Shown here: positions 45,237 to 56,195 of the stretch, one piece after another
Numbering within the stretch: position 1 is the first letter of the stretch
Layout of the letters: every line of letters begins with the position of its first letter
Assembly: GCF_030252165.1 (NCBI RefSeq)
Contig: NZ_CP126969.1
Coordinates: 310,001 to 374,000, forward strand
Length of the DNA stretch: 64,000 bases
Direction of reading: 5' to 3'
Origin: Corynebacterium breve
GTDB lineage: Bacteria > Actinomycetota > Actinomycetes > Mycobacteriales > Mycobacteriaceae
Program-made: the position numbers and the translations under genes
Notes under the pieces: model-generated
The model's input: only the letters and a program-made list of their open reading frames with translations
The model's database searches: none
What the model was told of the DNA's origin: nothing

Positions 45237-45577
45237 TCTTTTTTACTCCTTAATCAAGGACCGGAAGGAACATAAGGTGCATCGCTACGTGCAAGTTCTC
45301 TTGCACTGCAACCAGTTAAGGAGTGTGGTAGGTGATAATGAACGAAAGGTAGCGGACGTGTTTCTTGCAGATGAACTGAATGTTTATCTACCTGTTATGG
45401 TCGCTTTGACCTGCGTAAACGTTCTAGGTTAAAGCTGGGTGAACTTTTTGGGTTGGTAACGATTTGAACCCAATTTCCCTTGAACCATTTTCAATCTTCC
45501 ATTTGAATGAGAAAAATATTAGAGCACGGGTAAAGTGAAAATTCGATTACTTTGCATTGGAGCGTAGAAGGAGAGTT
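45237..45577. promoter_or_regulatory. Divergent whcB / sigD intergenic region
   Basis: This 341-base AT-rich stretch carries two clear inverted repeats, GTGCAAG-TTCT-CTTGCAC (45289-45306) and TTGGGTT / AACCCAA (45448-45454, 45467-45473). They are plausible operators for whcB and sigD, respectively. No ORF was recognised. Confidence 0.5.
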
Positions 45578-46150
45578 GTGGCGGAACTAGATACCGACGC
45601 AGAGCTGGCTAGGCTCGTGCCACTTGCAGCTGCGGGCGACCGTCGTGCTCTCCAAGACATTATCCGCATTATTCACCCGATGGTGTTGCGCTACGCGCGC
45701 GCACGGATCGGCGGGGGTAGAACGCCAACCCCCGAAGACATTGCCCAAGAAATCTGTTTGGCCGTAGCAACCTCGATCGAGAAGTACGTCGATCGCGGGA
45801 AACCGTTCATGGCATTCGTCTACGGAATCGCTTTTAACAAGGTCGCAGACGCGCACCGATCTATGGCGCGCGACAAAATGAGCCCGACAGAAGAAGTGCC
45901 TGATGATGTTAATGACGAGTCAACACCCGAGGAATACGCGCTGGTCACAGACGGTAGTAACAGAGTGAGGGAATTACTCGATCTACTAAGTGATAAGGCT
46001 CGCGACATCATCATCTTGAGGGTGTTCGTCGGGCTTTCCGCAGAAGAAACGGCCAGCGCTGTAGGAAGTACAGCAGGTGCCGTCAGAGTGGCACAGCACC
46101 GTGCGCTAGCCACTTTGAGAAAAGCCCTGGAAGAAGGAGATGAGGCGTGA
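45578..46150 (+). CDS. sigD: ECF RNA polymerase sigma factor SigD
   Basis: A 190-residue extracytoplasmic-function sigma factor. Region 2 (about 20-85) has the -10 recognition helix PEDIAQEICLAV and the FMAFVYGIAFNKVADAHR block, and region 4 (about 125-185) has DLLSDKARDIIILR and AEETASAVGSTAGAVRVAQHRAL. The GTG at 45578 follows AAGGAG. It is controlled by RsdA, encoded next with overlapping start/stop. In C. glutamicum SigD governs envelope/mycomembrane genes. Confidence 0.95.
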   Translation: MAELDTDAELARLVPLAAAGDRRALQDIIRIIHPMVLRYARARIGGGRTPTPEDIAQEICLAVATSIEKYVDRGKPFMAFVYGIAFNKVADAHRSMARDKMSPTEEVPDDVNDESTPEEYALVTDGSNRVRELLDLLSDKARDIIILRVFVGLSAEETASAVGSTAGAVRVAQHRALATLRKALEEGDEA

Positions 46151-47025
46151 TGGTACGTCGCAACAAAGGTGAGGACATGGATGACGTCACCTCCCAGCTT
46201 GGACCGCTGGTTGAGGATGACGCATTCCTGACCGCTCTTTCTCAAGGCGAAGATCCTTCTGACGGAGGCGATCAACTTGCTGAACTCCTGCTTGAACTCC
46301 GCACAGACGTGGAGAAGCAGATGCCGCCAGCACCAATCATCGAAGGTGTGGACGAAGCTCCGCAGGTGATTTCGCTCGCGCATGCGCGTCGTCGCAAAAC
46401 CAGTCCTTGGCTTGCAGGTCTTGTTGGTGCTGCCGCGGCGACTACTGTCGTCGCAGGTTCCGGCGCTGTTTTGTACAGTGCAGAGCCGGGCACCCCGTTG
46501 TGGGAGGTTTCCGCGGCAGTATTCGGTGATCGCACAGCGGCCGTTGAGCTTGCAAGCACTCTTGACGAGATGCAGGTGGCGGCCGATAACGGCGACATTG
46601 GGGAGACCCGTGAGCTGTTGGATCAAGCGCGCATTATCGTCAGTGAGTTGAAGGATCCAAAGGGTGACAACAAGAAGGTTGCAAACGAACAGGACGAGGT
46701 AAAGAAGCCGTCCAAGTCGTCTCGAACAGTGACCACGGTGACCACGACAGTGGAAAAGACCGCGGAGCCAACAGCTCGCTCTGAAGCTCCGAAGTCAGAA
46801 GAGAATGAGCCGAAGGAAGCGGCAGAAACCATCACCGAAAAGTCGCCGACCTCAGTCACCGTCACAGTAACGGAGACGGTGATCGAGTCCATCGTAGTTA
46901 CCACTACGGCTCCGGTGCGCGAGAATCCGCTTCCGATTCAGCCGTCCTCCTCGGTTGTGCCCGCTCCGGAACCGACCGTAGTAGCGGAGCCAGAGCCTGA
47001 CCTGGCCGCTCCGCAGGAGTACTGA
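46147..47025 (+). CDS. rsdA: Anti-sigma-D factor RsdA
   Basis: A 292-residue membrane anti-sigma factor. Residues about 20-60 are the sigma-binding RsdA motif (DDAFLTALSQGEDPS and LAELLLELR). A membrane helix lies at about 79-102, followed by a Thr/Glu/Pro-rich extracytoplasmic tail. The GTG at 46147 overlaps the sigD stop; the ATG at 46150 is an equally possible start. Regulated proteolysis in response to envelope signals is expected. Confidence 0.93.
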   Translation: MMVRRNKGEDMDDVTSQLGPLVEDDAFLTALSQGEDPSDGGDQLAELLLELRTDVEKQMPPAPIIEGVDEAPQVISLAHARRRKTSPWLAGLVGAAAATTVVAGSGAVLYSAEPGTPLWEVSAAVFGDRTAAVELASTLDEMQVAADNGDIGETRELLDQARIIVSELKDPKGDNKKVANEQDEVKKPSKSSRTVTTVTTTVEKTAEPTARSEAPKSEENEPKEAAETITEKSPTSVTVTVTETVIESIVVTTTAPVRENPLPIQPSSSVVPAPEPTVVAEPEPDLAAPQEY

Positions 47026-47394
47026 CTAGCGAGCCTCAAGGCCATCTAGGTAGCCCAGCGCGTAGTCCCACGGGACATATGCGTTGGGATCAGGTTCGAC
47101 GCTTGGTTCGTGGACCGGAGGGACATTACCTTCGAGCGTGGCAATCATGTTTGTTGCCATGATGTCCCAGTCGTAGAAGTGCAGCTGGTCGCAGTCTTCG
47201 CAGAGAAAATAGATCCCGAGGATACCGCGCGGTTCGAGTACGCGCTTGCATTCGCGCACATGGATCAAGTCTTGTGCGACGGCGGCGCGCTCTTCGTCGC
47301 TAAGCGGCTCGATGTGTTCGTCGTCCAAAAACGATGCCGGATCGTTGGGATCATCGGCAAACGGATCGCGGGGCATCATCGACTCATAATTCAC
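47026..47394 (-). CDS. DUF5319 protein
   Basis: A 122-residue soluble protein conserved in actinobacteria next to sigD and guaB; function unknown. Residues about 5-40 are Asp/Pro-rich, then a mixed fold with CEDCDQLHFYDWDIM. The GTG at 47394 is favoured over 47505 because TAGGGT ends 7 bases upstream of it. It converges on rsdA with no gap. Confidence 0.75.
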   Translation of the reverse strand: MNYESMMPRDPFADDPNDPASFLDDEHIEPLSDEERAAVAQDLIHVRECKRVLEPRGILGIYFLCEDCDQLHFYDWDIMATNMIATLEGNVPPVHEPSVEPDPNAYVPWDYALGYLDGLEAR

Positions 47395-47401
47395 ACTGGT
47401 C

Positions 47402-47407
47402 ACCCTA
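47402..47407 (-). promoter_or_regulatory. -10 box, leaderless DUF5319 gene
   Basis: On the minus strand TAGGGT ends 7 bases before the GTG at 47394. Confidence 0.5.
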
Positions 47408-47532
47408 TTGTTCTTTGGGCTGAAGGGCAATTTGTTCGCATGCCCTGCGAAACGGCCCCGGCTAGGTGGGAATGGGGTAAACGCACTAAGATGTTTACCA
47501 ATCAATATTTGGTGCGTGTGATAGGAGATTAG

Positions 47533-49062
<1,530 letters not shown>

Positions 49063-49086
49063 GCGTCTTTAGTTTTGGTCACGTCG

Positions 49087-49092
49087 TAGAAT
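49087..49092 (+). promoter_or_regulatory. -10 box of guaB3, leaderless
   Basis: TAGAAT ends 7 bases before the ATG at 49100. Confidence 0.55.
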
Positions 49093-49099
49093 GATCTAC

Positions 49100-50242
49100 A
49101 TGCGTGACTACGTTGAAATCGGAATTGGCCGTGAGGCCCGCAAAACCTACCACTTGAGCAGCATCGCCCTTGTTCCATCGCGTCGAACCCGTTCCTCTAA
49201 GGACGTGGACACGACGTGGAACATTGACGCGTACACCTTTGATATTCCTGTGGTAGCTCACCCAACTGATGCGATCGTTGGCCCAGAGTTTGCCATCGAG
49301 ATGCACAACCAAGGTGGCCTTGCGGTGCTTAATGCCGAAGGCCTGTGGGCGCGGCACGCTGATGTTGAAGCGGCGCTTGCTCGTGTCGTTGCAGCAGCCG
49401 AGGACTCTGACCACTTCTTCCTCGGCGAGGAAGTCACCCAGGCAACCCGTGTGCTCCAGGAACTTCACTCTGCACCGATTGATGAGGAGCTCTTGGTCGA
49501 GCGCATCACGCAGATTCGTGAATCCGGCGCTACTGTCGCAGTGCGAGTCAGCCCTCAAAACGCTCGCGACTTGGCTCCGGTTCTGGTCAAGGCTGGTGTG
49601 GAGTTGCTGTTCATCCAGGGCACCCAGATCTCGGCCGAGCATGTGCAGCAGGGTGGGGAACCGCTAAACCTCAAGGAGTTCATCGGCTCCTTGGACGTTC
49701 CAGTCATCGCCGGCGGTGTTTCTGACTACACCACTGCCTTGCACCTCATGCGTGCCGGAGCTGCCGGCATTATCGTCGGCTCCGGCGACACTACCTCTGA
49801 CACGGCGCTGGGCATCTCCACTCCGATGGCCACTGCGATTGCTGACGCGGCCGCGGCACGTCGCGAGTATCTTGACGAAACTGGCGGCCGCTACGTTCAC
49901 GTCATCGCTGACGGTGAGATTAACCTCTCCGGTGATATTGCCCGGGCCATCGCATGTGGGGCCGATGCTGTCATGCTTGGCAGCCCGCTGACCTACGCCG
50001 AAGAAGCAACTGGAGATGGCTACTACTGGCAGTCCTCCGCAGCCCACCCCCGCTTCCCCCGCGGTGTGGTCATTCGGGAGGCAGATAGCGCTGAACGTGA
50101 ATCTTTGGAAGTTGTTTTGCATGGCCCTTCTGCCGACGCTTTGGGTACAAAGAATCTGGTAGGAGGCTTGCGTCGTGCGATGGCGAAGTGTGGTTACACA
50201 GATGTTAAGAGTTTCCAAAAGGTAAAATTAGCCTTACGTTAG
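49100..50242 (+). CDS. guaB3: GuaB3 IMPDH-related protein
   Basis: A 380-residue IMP dehydrogenase/GMP reductase superfamily protein lacking CBS domains. The catalytic cysteine loop SICTT is absent, which is typical of the actinobacterial GuaB3 group; activity is not established. It starts at the ATG 49100 as set by the -10 box; the 49091 alternative adds only three residues. It lies 37 bases downstream of guaB. Confidence 0.9.
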   Translation: MRDYVEIGIGREARKTYHLSSIALVPSRRTRSSKDVDTTWNIDAYTFDIPVVAHPTDAIVGPEFAIEMHNQGGLAVLNAEGLWARHADVEAALARVVAAAEDSDHFFLGEEVTQATRVLQELHSAPIDEELLVERITQIRESGATVAVRVSPQNARDLAPVLVKAGVELLFIQGTQISAEHVQQGGEPLNLKEFIGSLDVPVIAGGVSDYTTALHLMRAGAAGIIVGSGDTTSDTALGISTPMATAIADAAAARREYLDETGGRYVHVIADGEINLSGDIARAIACGADAVMLGSPLTYAEEATGDGYYWQSSAAHPRFPRGVVIREADSAERESLEVVLHGPSADALGTKNLVGGLRRAMAKCGYTDVKSFQKVKLALR

Positions 50243-50253
50243 CGGGAAATGCT

Positions 50254-50259
50254 TATACT
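50254..50259 (+). promoter_or_regulatory. Possible promoter of Aer-like gene
   Basis: TATACT at 50254-50259 gives a ~70-base leader before 50338. No known RNA motif was recognised in the leader. Confidence 0.4.
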
Positions 50260-50337
50260 GTCACTGGAAACTTAAGTTTTTGATAAGTAAGAAACCGTGT
50301 CCCCAGTGCCGAAAGGCGTCAGAAAGGCCCGTGCCGT

Positions 50338-51630
50338 ATGTCCACGAAGCCCCAGATTTCCCGCCACGCCGCTGAGTTCCCTTCGCATGAAGTGGGCAGC
50401 GACGAGATCTTTTTCTCCGTAACCGATGACGCTGGCGTGATCACTCACGTTAACAGCGTTTTCGAGCGACTTGCCCGATCGAGCAGAGAGGAGCTCATCG
50501 GCAGCCCGCACAACATCATTCGTCACCCAGATATGCCAGGCGGCGTATTCAAGCTGATGTGGGACGACCTGCAAAGTGATGCCCCGTTCGCCGGCTACGT
50601 TCGCAACCTCGCGCGGGACAATTCCACCTATGACGTGATGGCAACCGTGACGCCATTGCCTTCTGGTGGCTACTTGTCGGTGCGCACCCGTCCGGTCACC
50701 GAGAACTTCGATACCGCGGCGAAGGTGTACTACGAAGCGAACGACCTCGAAGCGTGGGTCAAAGGCGAGGGGAAGAATCGTCGTGAAGCTGCTGCGCTCG
50801 GGGCCGAGAAGATCCTGGAGATCGTAGGCACGTACCGAGACTTCATGTACGCCATCGTCCCAGCAGAGCTTCAGGCGCTCGAAGAGCAAGGCCTCTGCCT
50901 GCCAGAGGGTGAAGGTGAACTCTACGAGTCGGTGGTGGCCCTGTACAACGAGCTGGACTCGTTTATGGGTGTGCAGTCGGCCATCGCTGACGCAACCCAG
51001 CAAATGCAAGAAGCTGGTCGCGCCTTGGAGGCAGAGAACGAGGCAACCGCGCGCGTGAAAGAGGAGATGGAGTCCGTCGTCGTTGACGGCGTTGAGCGCA
51101 CATTGCTGCTCGCTCCCCTCGGTGTGTGGTCGACGATGCGAGGCATTATCGACGAGCACGTCGCCGACTTGGGTGAGCTTGCGAGCCAGCTCGCGGATGC
51201 TGGCGCCGAAGCGCGTTTTGCCATTGCACTGGCTCGACTGCACACCGCTGTGACCGCACGGTTTGTCGCTGAAGAGGGGCACGAGGAAGCCATCGGGCTG
51301 CTCATCGAGGCGCTTGATGTGGATATTGAGAGCATGCACCGCGCAGTCAGCACCCACGCGCGCTTGGCGCGTCGTGTTGATATGAAGGTTGGAAGTATCG
51401 GGCGCATCATGGAGGTCCCGCACAGCCTGATTAAGGAGTGGGACGCCACCGACCAAACCGAGCTGGCGCCTGGCGTGGGTGATCTTGTTCGCGAGGTGCA
51501 GCGGGCAATGAAGGCCGCAGAGGTTTCCTATGAGCAGCTTCAGGCCAGTTCACAAAACATCGGTGGCGATGTTGACCCAGCACGAGTCGATGAGGCTATT
51601 GACCGAGTGAAGAAGCTCGCGGATAACTAA
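50338..51630 (+). CDS. Orphan Aer-like PAS sensor protein
   Basis: A 430-residue soluble protein. Residues about 18-120 are a PAS domain very like that of the aerotaxis receptor Aer: [14 protein letters not shown] and YLSVRTRP, where Aer uses these residues to hold FAD. Residues about 140-420 are predicted largely alpha-helical with heptad-like patterns. There is no membrane segment, HAMP, MCP or kinase domain, and no chemotaxis gene is visible. It sits between guaB3 and guaA, so it may be linked to redox control of GMP synthesis or be an accidental neighbour. Confidence 0.8.
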   Translation: MSTKPQISRHAAEFPSHEVGSDEIFFSVTDDAGVITHVNSVFERLARSSREELIGSPHNIIRHPDMPGGVFKLMWDDLQSDAPFAGYVRNLARDNSTYDVMATVTPLPSGGYLSVRTRPVTENFDTAAKVYYEANDLEAWVKGEGKNRREAAALGAEKILEIVGTYRDFMYAIVPAELQALEEQGLCLPEGEGELYESVVALYNELDSFMGVQSAIADATQQMQEAGRALEAENEATARVKEEMESVVVDGVERTLLLAPLGVWSTMRGIIDEHVADLGELASQLADAGAEARFAIALARLHTAVTARFVAEEGHEEAIGLLIEALDVDIESMHRAVSTHARLARRVDMKVGSIGRIMEVPHSLIKEWDATDQTELAPGVGDLVREVQRAMKAAEVSYEQLQASSQNIGGDVDPARVDEAIDRVKKLADN

Positions 51631-51635
51631 TCCGC

Positions 51636-51641
51636 TAGACT
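51636..51641 (+). promoter_or_regulatory. -10 box of guaA, leaderless
   Basis: TAGACT ends 8 bases before the GTG at 51650. Confidence 0.5.
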
Positions 51642-51649
51642 CTTGTTCT

Positions 51650-53206
51650 GTGAATATCCCGAATCCGCGCCCAGTACTCGTCGTTGATTTCGGCGCCCAG
51701 TACGCCCAACTCATTGCACGTCGAGTGCGAGAGGCCAACGTTTACTCCGAGGTCATTCCGCACACTGCCTCCGTTGAGGAGGTTAAGGCGAAGAACCCGG
51801 CTGCGCTTGTGTTGTCTGGTGGCCCGGCGTCGGTGTATGCCGACGACGCTCCGAAACTCGATCCGGCTTTCCTGGAGCTCGGACTGCCCGTTTTCGGTAT
51901 CTGCTACGGCTTCCAAGCCATGACGGACGCACTCGGCGGTTCCGTGGAAAAGACCGGAAGCCGTGAATACGGTCGCACTCCGCTGTCCGTGGCTGGTGGC
52001 GTTTTGCATGCAGGGCTTAACGACGAACACCCGGTCTGGATGAGCCACGGTGACTCCGTGACTCGTGCGCCGGAAGGCTTCGAGGTTACCGCTTCGACTC
52101 CCGGCGCTCCGGTTGCTGCGTTTGAGAACGTTGATAAGCGCATGGCGGGTGTGCAGTACCATCCAGAGGTCATGCACTCGCCACACGGTCAGCAGGTGCT
52201 TTCCCGCTTCCTCACCGAGGTCGCTGGTCTGAAGCAGGAGTGGACCGCGGCGAACATCGCTGAGCAATTGGTTGCCTCTGTCGCAGAGCAGATCGGCCCT
52301 GAGGGCAAGGCTATCTGTGGCTTGTCGGGTGGTGTCGATTCGGCAGTAGCTGCCGCGATCGTACAACGCGCGATTGGCGACCGCCTCACTTGTGTGTTCG
52401 TTGACCATGGCCTGCTGCGCCAGGGCGAGCGGGAACAGGTAGAGACCGACTACGTCGCCGCTACCGATGTACGCCTAGTGACGATGGATGAGCGCCAAGC
52501 TTTCTTGGACAAGCTCGCTGGTGTGACCGAGCCAGAGGCCAAGCGCAAGGCGATCGGTGCGGAATTCATCCGCGCTTTCGAGCGCGCTGTCGCGGGAGTT
52601 CTGGAAGGCGAGCAGGTTGACTACCTAGTCCAGGGAACTCTTTACCCGGACGTCGTCGAATCCGGCGGCGGCACCGGCACCGCAAACATCAAGAGCCACC
52701 ACAATGTTGGAGGCCTGCCAGACGACGTTGAATTCGAACTGGTGGAGCCTTTGCGCCTGCTGTTTAAGGACGAAGTCCGCGCCGTCGGACGCGAACTTGG
52801 CCTGCCTGAGGTGATCGTGAACCGTCAGCCGTTCCCAGGCCCTGGCTTGGGAATCCGCATTATCGGCGAAGTTACCGAGGACCGTTTGAACATCCTGCGC
52901 AAGGCCGATGCAATCGCCCGCGAAGAGCTAACCAACGCTGGCCTTGACGACATCATCTGGCAGTGCCCAGTTGTCCTGCTTGCAGATGTTCGTTCCGTTG
53001 GCGTCCAAGGCGATGGCCGCACCTATGGCCACCCAATCGTGCTGCGCCCTGTAGCCAGTGAAGACGCGATGACCGCGGACTGGGTCCGCGTGCCATACGA
53101 GGTGCTGGAGACAATTTCGACCCGCATCACTAACGAGGTTGATGATGTAAACCGAGTGGTCCTGGACATTACGTCCAAGCCACCCGGAACCATCGAGTGG
53201 GAGTAA
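51650..53206 (+). CDS. guaA: GMP synthase (glutamine-hydrolysing)
   Basis: Converts XMP to GMP. The 518 residues comprise a class I glutaminase (nucleophile C85 in GICYGF, HPEV near 172), an ATP-pyrophosphatase (P-loop [10 protein letters not shown], about 224-233) and a C-terminal dimerisation domain ending [12 protein letters not shown] start with a leaderless -10. The 3' end abuts the convergent esrI. Confidence 0.98.
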   Translation: MNIPNPRPVLVVDFGAQYAQLIARRVREANVYSEVIPHTASVEEVKAKNPAALVLSGGPASVYADDAPKLDPAFLELGLPVFGICYGFQAMTDALGGSVEKTGSREYGRTPLSVAGGVLHAGLNDEHPVWMSHGDSVTRAPEGFEVTASTPGAPVAAFENVDKRMAGVQYHPEVMHSPHGQQVLSRFLTEVAGLKQEWTAANIAEQLVASVAEQIGPEGKAICGLSGGVDSAVAAAIVQRAIGDRLTCVFVDHGLLRQGEREQVETDYVAATDVRLVTMDERQAFLDKLAGVTEPEAKRKAIGAEFIRAFERAVAGVLEGEQVDYLVQGTLYPDVVESGGGTGTANIKSHHNVGGLPDDVEFELVEPLRLLFKDEVRAVGRELGLPEVIVNRQPFPGPGLGIRIIGEVTEDRLNILRKADAIAREELTNAGLDDIIWQCPVVLLADVRSVGVQGDGRTYGHPIVLRPVASEDAMTADWVRVPYEVLETISTRITNEVDDVNRVVLDITSKPPGTIEWE

Positions 53207-54256
53207 TTAGCTCCGCACGAAAATTTCGCCCATGCTGTTGTGCACGTGGACCGTCAGGGTTTTGCCTTCGATGTCGTCGTTGACAACAGGTGGGCAATTT
53301 TCGTCTCCGAGGTCGGTTTCGCAATCAAAGACCGTGCGGACATCGGTCGGTGGGATAATTTCGATTTCGCCCATATCCGAGGTTACGGTGATTTCGTGAT
53401 CCTGATCAAGGCGTGGCAGCTCACTGAAATCAACGGTGAGAGTTCCCATTTCGTGGGTAACGTCTTTCAGCGATTCCTCGGTAGACATGGTGTAGGTGAC
53501 ATCGCCCATTCCTTCGTCCGAGAAGTTGGTACTGACGCCGAAGGTCCCGTATGCCAGAGCCGCGACGATTGCGCCCACGCCCAGTACCCAGCCCCAGGCG
53601 TTGCCTTGCTTTTTCGGAGGTGTAGGTGCTGGTTCCTCCGGATCTGGGAGGCTCCACAGTTCAGGCACCGTGCCCAGCGGGTCCCATGATGGGGGAGATG
53701 GGCGTCCCCCGTCGGGGTGCGGGTAACCCTCCGCCGGGGTGAGGCTAGAGAAATCCGCGGTTACGGTTGTGGCCTCTGCGTGATCGGTTACCAACAGCCC
53801 TTCTGGAGGATTCGGGAGTCTTTGGTGCAGCAAGTACCAGCCTGCAAAGAACAGCGCTGCCGTGAACAGTCCGGAGAAGAAGAATCCGCCTTCGGAGCCA
53901 GCGGTGAAGCTCATTCCGAAGAAGATTACGCCAACGACCAACCACCAGCCAGTGGAGCGTTCCTTCAGTTCAGTAGGGTTCAGCGCAGCCTTGTTGGCGT
54001 TAATGCTGTCCCATGGGCTCTTTGGCATACCGAAGCGAGGCATCACAAGCCACATCGCCAGGTACAATGCCAACCCTCCGCCGAAGGTTAGTGTGGTGAT
54101 GACGAAGATGATTCGGACGATTGTCGGATCAATTTGGTAGCGAGCGCCAATGCCTTCGCAGACGCCGCCGAGGAAGGCGTTGCCGCCTTGGTCTTTAGGG
54201 ATGCGGGGTGGGCGCGTAGCCCACATTTCTTTGAGAGTGCTTTCGAAGTTGTCCAT
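53207..54256 (-). CDS. esrI: EsrI-like PspC/LiaF-type membrane inhibitor
   Basis: A 349-residue membrane protein of the EsrISR three-component system. The PspC domain lies at about 22-78 (GGVCEGIGARYQIDPTIVRIIF), followed by further helices to about 140, a Pro-rich cytosolic stretch, a helix near 228, and a C-terminal extracytoplasmic LiaF-like beta domain with MGEIEII and MGEIFV repeats. By analogy it holds the kinase inactive until envelope stress. It is divergent from esrS. Confidence 0.85.
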   Translation of the reverse strand: MDNFESTLKEMWATRPPRIPKDQGGNAFLGGVCEGIGARYQIDPTIVRIIFVITTLTFGGGLALYLAMWLVMPRFGMPKSPWDSINANKAALNPTELKERSTGWWLVVGVIFFGMSFTAGSEGGFFFSGLFTAALFFAGWYLLHQRLPNPPEGLLVTDHAEATTVTADFSSLTPAEGYPHPDGGRPSPPSWDPLGTVPELWSLPDPEEPAPTPPKKQGNAWGWVLGVGAIVAALAYGTFGVSTNFSDEGMGDVTYTMSTEESLKDVTHEMGTLTVDFSELPRLDQDHEITVTSDMGEIEIIPPTDVRTVFDCETDLGDENCPPVVNDDIEGKTLTVHVHNSMGEIFVRS

Positions 54257-54366
54257 GACTCAATTGTCGCGTGCTGTGTGCCCCTTGTGAATCGGGATCC
54301 GCCCTGATCTTCTGGCTCAGGGTTTCCCCCGATTCTTTTTCCTTTCCTGCGTGCGACAATTAACGC
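54257..54366. promoter_or_regulatory. Two-fold symmetric esrI / esrS promoter region
   Basis: The gap has GAATCGGG (54289-54296) and CCCGATTC (54328-54335), centred on 54312. On either side a GACAAT box (54355-54360 plus, 54263-54268 minus) sits 6 bases before the ATG, also symmetric about 54312. Both promoters thus have the same module, and the central palindrome is a candidate EsrR site. Confidence 0.65.
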
Positions 54367-55539
54367 ATGGCACAACTCTCTCCGTACGCATCGATCGAGC
54401 CGGTCATGATGTATCCGCGCTACACGCGTCCCAAGAACGGGCGCGTGGTTGCAGGCGTCGCCGCGGGGCTGGCCCAGCACTTGGGCGTAGATGTTGGCTG
54501 GGTGCGCATCGTCTTAGTCGTCGCTGCGTTTGTCTCCGGTGCTGGCATCGGAGCCTATGCGTTGCTGTGGATGTTCTCGGAGCCGAACGACTTGAATAAG
54601 CCGGTTCCGTCGGACAAGAACTTCAGCAAGGGCACGTACACCGTCTTGGCGCTCGTTGGCATCGCCGGAGCCTTTCTGACCATGAGCGTCCTTTCCGGAA
54701 TCAACGGGGTTGTCCTTGTCGCGCTCGGCGTTGTAGCGGTAGGTGCGTGGTTGTCTTGGCAGTCCTTCGACCGGGGCAAGAAGTCGGCTGGCAACGTGAT
54801 CGCGCTGGTTGTTGGTGTGGTCTTGGTGTTTTTGGGCGTGATCGCCATGGCGTTCCTCGAAGGTGATGGTGATCTCGGCGGAGTTATTGCATCGGTTGTC
54901 ATCACTTTGCTGGGCGTGAGTGTTCTCGTCGTCCCGCTTGGTGTGCGCTTAACCTCGTCGCTAGTCGCTGCGCGTGAGGAAAAGGCAGTGGCAAACCAGC
55001 GCGCAGAGATCGCTTCTAAACTGCACGACTCGGTGTTGCAGACTTTGGCGCTGATCCAAAAGCGTGCCGACGATCCCGCCGAGGTCACACGCCTTGCCCG
55101 CGGACAGGAGCGTGAGCTGCGTGCTTGGCTTTTCGACGCAGAAGAGAAGACCTCAACCACCGTTTTCGCCGCCTTGAACAAGGCAGCCGGAGAGGTAGAG
55201 GACCTTCTCGGGGTGCGCATCGTCCCGGTGACAGTGGGCGACGATATGGAATACACGGAGATGACCGATCCGCTTGTGATGGCTGCGCGCGAGGCCATGG
55301 TGAACGCCGGCAAACACGCTGGAGTGGACACCGTGGATGTGTACGCGGAGAACATTGCGGGGGAGTTGAGTATTTACGTGCGCGATCGAGGCCCCGGTTT
55401 TGATCCCGACGCGATCCCGGAAGATCGTCATGGTATCCGTGATTCCATTATCGGGCGGATGGAGCGTGCCGGAGGCTCGGCAAAGATCCGCTCAAATGAG
55501 TCTGGTACAGAAATTGCTGTGAGCTTGCCGGTATCCTAA
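54367..55539 (+). CDS. esrS: EsrS histidine kinase with PspC domain
   Basis: A 390-residue NarL-type kinase. A PspC segment (about 15-75, RPKNGRVVAGVAAGL) leads into about five membrane helices to ~200, then a HisKA_3 domain with phosphorylatable H220 (KLHDSVLQ) and an HATPase_c domain (DRGPGFDP near 342). There is no separate periplasmic sensor, so EsrI probably does the sensing. It is coupled with esrR, 5 bases downstream. Confidence 0.93.
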   Translation: MAQLSPYASIEPVMMYPRYTRPKNGRVVAGVAAGLAQHLGVDVGWVRIVLVVAAFVSGAGIGAYALLWMFSEPNDLNKPVPSDKNFSKGTYTVLALVGIAGAFLTMSVLSGINGVVLVALGVVAVGAWLSWQSFDRGKKSAGNVIALVVGVVLVFLGVIAMAFLEGDGDLGGVIASVVITLLGVSVLVVPLGVRLTSSLVAAREEKAVANQRAEIASKLHDSVLQTLALIQKRADDPAEVTRLARGQERELRAWLFDAEEKTSTTVFAALNKAAGEVEDLLGVRIVPVTVGDDMEYTEMTDPLVMAAREAMVNAGKHAGVDTVDVYAENIAGELSIYVRDRGPGFDPDAIPEDRHGIRDSIIGRMERAGGSAKIRSNESGTEIAVSLPVS

Positions 55540-55544
55540 AGCTT

Positions 55545-56195
55545 ATGGTGAAAGTCTTCCTGGTCGATGACCATTCCGTATTTCGTGCTGGAGTAAAAGC
55601 CGAGCTTGTCGACAAAGTAGAGATCGTCGGAGACGCGGGCACGGTACGCGAAGCCATCGCCGGGATTGAAAGCACGCACCCTGACGTAGTGCTTCTCGAC
55701 GTACACATGCCCGATGGGGGTGGCCGGGCAGTGATTAAGAACGCGCACACCGACGCGAAGTTTCTCGCCCTCTCCGTGTCTGACGCTGCGGAGGATGTCA
55801 TCGCACTGATCCGTGCGGGTGCCCGTGGCTACGTGACCAAGAACATCAACGGCGACGAACTCGCCCAGGCTGTCGAGCGTGTCCACGGTGGCGATGCGTA
55901 CTTCTCCCCACGGCTAGCCGGCTTTGTGCTCGATGCTTTTGCTACCGGCCACGTGGCGGAAGACCCAGTGGGCGAGCCGGTCAAGGTTGATGATCCCGTG
56001 GTGGATGCTCTAACTCGTCGTGAGCTGGAAGTCTTGCGGTTCCTTGCGCGTGGATACACCTACAAGGAGATTGGAGAGGAACTGTTCATCTCCATTAAGA
56101 CTGTGGAAACGCATGCTTCAAATATCTTGCGCAAGACGCAGATGTCCAACCGTCACCAGCTCACACGCTGGGCAGCGGATCGCGACCTAGACTAA
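55545..56195 (+). CDS. esrR: EsrR response regulator, NarL/LuxR type
   Basis: A 216-residue response regulator with phosphoacceptor D52 (LLDVHMPDG), K near 103 and a C-terminal LuxR-type HTH at about 150-210 (LTRRELEVLRFLARG, FISIKTVETHASNILRK). It follows esrS by 5 bases. It probably acts on the symmetric promoter region and envelope genes elsewhere. Confidence 0.95.
   Translation: MVKVFLVDDHSVFRAGVKAELVDKVEIVGDAGTVREAIAGIESTHPDVVLLDVHMPDGGGRAVIKNAHTDAKFLALSVSDAAEDVIALIRAGARGYVTKNINGDELAQAVERVHGGDAYFSPRLAGFVLDAFATGHVAEDPVGEPVKVDDPVVDALTRRELEVLRFLARGYTYKEIGEELFISIKTVETHASNILRKTQMSNRHQLTRWAADRDLD

Noticed and set aside
45456..45461. GTAACG as a SigD -35 element before sigD
   Set aside because: It resembles the SigD -35, but no GAT element is found at the expected spacing, so autoregulation is not supported.
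50272..51456. Long open frame opposite the Aer-like gene
   Set aside because: The plus-strand PAS domain is clear, whereas the minus-strand protein lacks any domain pattern.
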